From Hyphomonas pacifica (GTDB taxonomy: Bacteria; Pseudomonadota; Alphaproteobacteria; Caulobacterales; Hyphomonadaceae), in contig NZ_AWFA01000034.1 of NCBI RefSeq assembly GCF_000682675.1, positions 62,001-126,000 of the forward strand: DNA of 64,000 nucleotides. The letters are read 5' to 3'. Below, piece by piece: positions 63,983 through 64,000 of the stretch. Every line of letters begins with the position of its first letter. Within the stretch, counting starts at the first letter, position 1. The translations under genes and the position numbers were made by a program. The notes under the pieces are model-generated. The model did no database searches. It worked only from the letters and a program-made list of their open reading frames with translations, and was not told the origin of the DNA.

Positions 63983-64000
63983 GCGGGGCTTTGCGGGAAG

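Overview
The window looks like ordinary chromosome from a GC-rich alphaproteobacterium, most probably of the Caulobacterales (Hyphomonadaceae-like). The clearest clade marker is a circularly permuted, two-piece tmRNA gene (about 39386-39710) whose tag reads ANDNFAEGELLAA. An alphaproteobacterial-type SspB adaptor, DUF4169 and DUF983 proteins, many Tat or lipoprotein-exported enzymes, and a pair of GANTC (CcrM-type) sites before gyrB agree with this. I see no prophage, integrase, insertion sequence, CRISPR array or rRNA.

Layout. 0-2.7 kb: a divergent PiT-like phosphate permease, a small membrane protein beside a four-repeat PHO-box-like array, and a SAM methyltransferase. 2.7-7.5 kb: glycine-zipper surface protein, TlyA, lipoprotein Cu/Zn superoxide dismutase, exported amidase, ZntB-type transporter. 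7.7-12 kb: a two-gene RND efflux operon. 12-21 kb: bacterial PH protein, UvrD/PcrA helicase, AsmA-like protein, Old Yellow Enzyme, an unknown lipoprotein, DUF4169/GNAT cluster, SDR enzyme. 21-27 kb: SulP transporter, methyltransferase, GNAT, fumarase C, then an L7/L12-CTD-like membrane protein translationally coupled to a RusA-like nuclease. 27-36 kb: the two steps of glutathione-dependent formaldehyde oxidation (S-formylglutathione hydrolase and class III alcohol dehydrogenase) separated by about 4.6 kb, with a divergent LysR regulator beside the dehydrogenase; also a GST, a nitronate monooxygenase and small hypothetical genes. 36-39.4 kb: phosphoesterase, lipid-kinase-like protein, DapB, and EIIA-Man/HPr. 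39.4-39.7 kb: ssrA. 39.8-50.7 kb: second exported amidase, GST, NPP-like phosphodiesterase, endonuclease-family protein, cardiolipin synthase, Gfo/Idh/MocA oxidoreductase, PLP decarboxylase, SspB, two tandem hotdog thioesterases. 50.8-55 kb: DbpA-like DEAD-box helicase, a ParD-like/methionine aminopeptidase two-gene unit behind a large palindrome, enoyl-CoA hydratase. 55-64 kb: gyrB, small conserved proteins, CDF metal exporter, thioredoxin reductase, a CAU tRNA, DUF983 protein, and a receiver-domain protein at the edge.

Functional links: tmRNA and SspB belong to the same ribosome-rescue/ClpXP pathway; fumarase, SOD, TrxB and the formaldehyde genes are housekeeping and detoxification functions; RND, CDF, ZntB, SulP and PiT proteins handle ions and toxicants. 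The parts most worth a second look are the ParD-like/MAP unit with its 35-bp palindrome, the PHO-box-like array that points away from the adjacent small gene, the L7/L12-like/RusA pair, the GANTC pair at gyrB, and the intergenic palindrome cluster near 33.1 kb. Starts were chosen by Shine-Dalgarno sequence, overlap and family length; all function calls rest on motif recognition by eye, without database searches.
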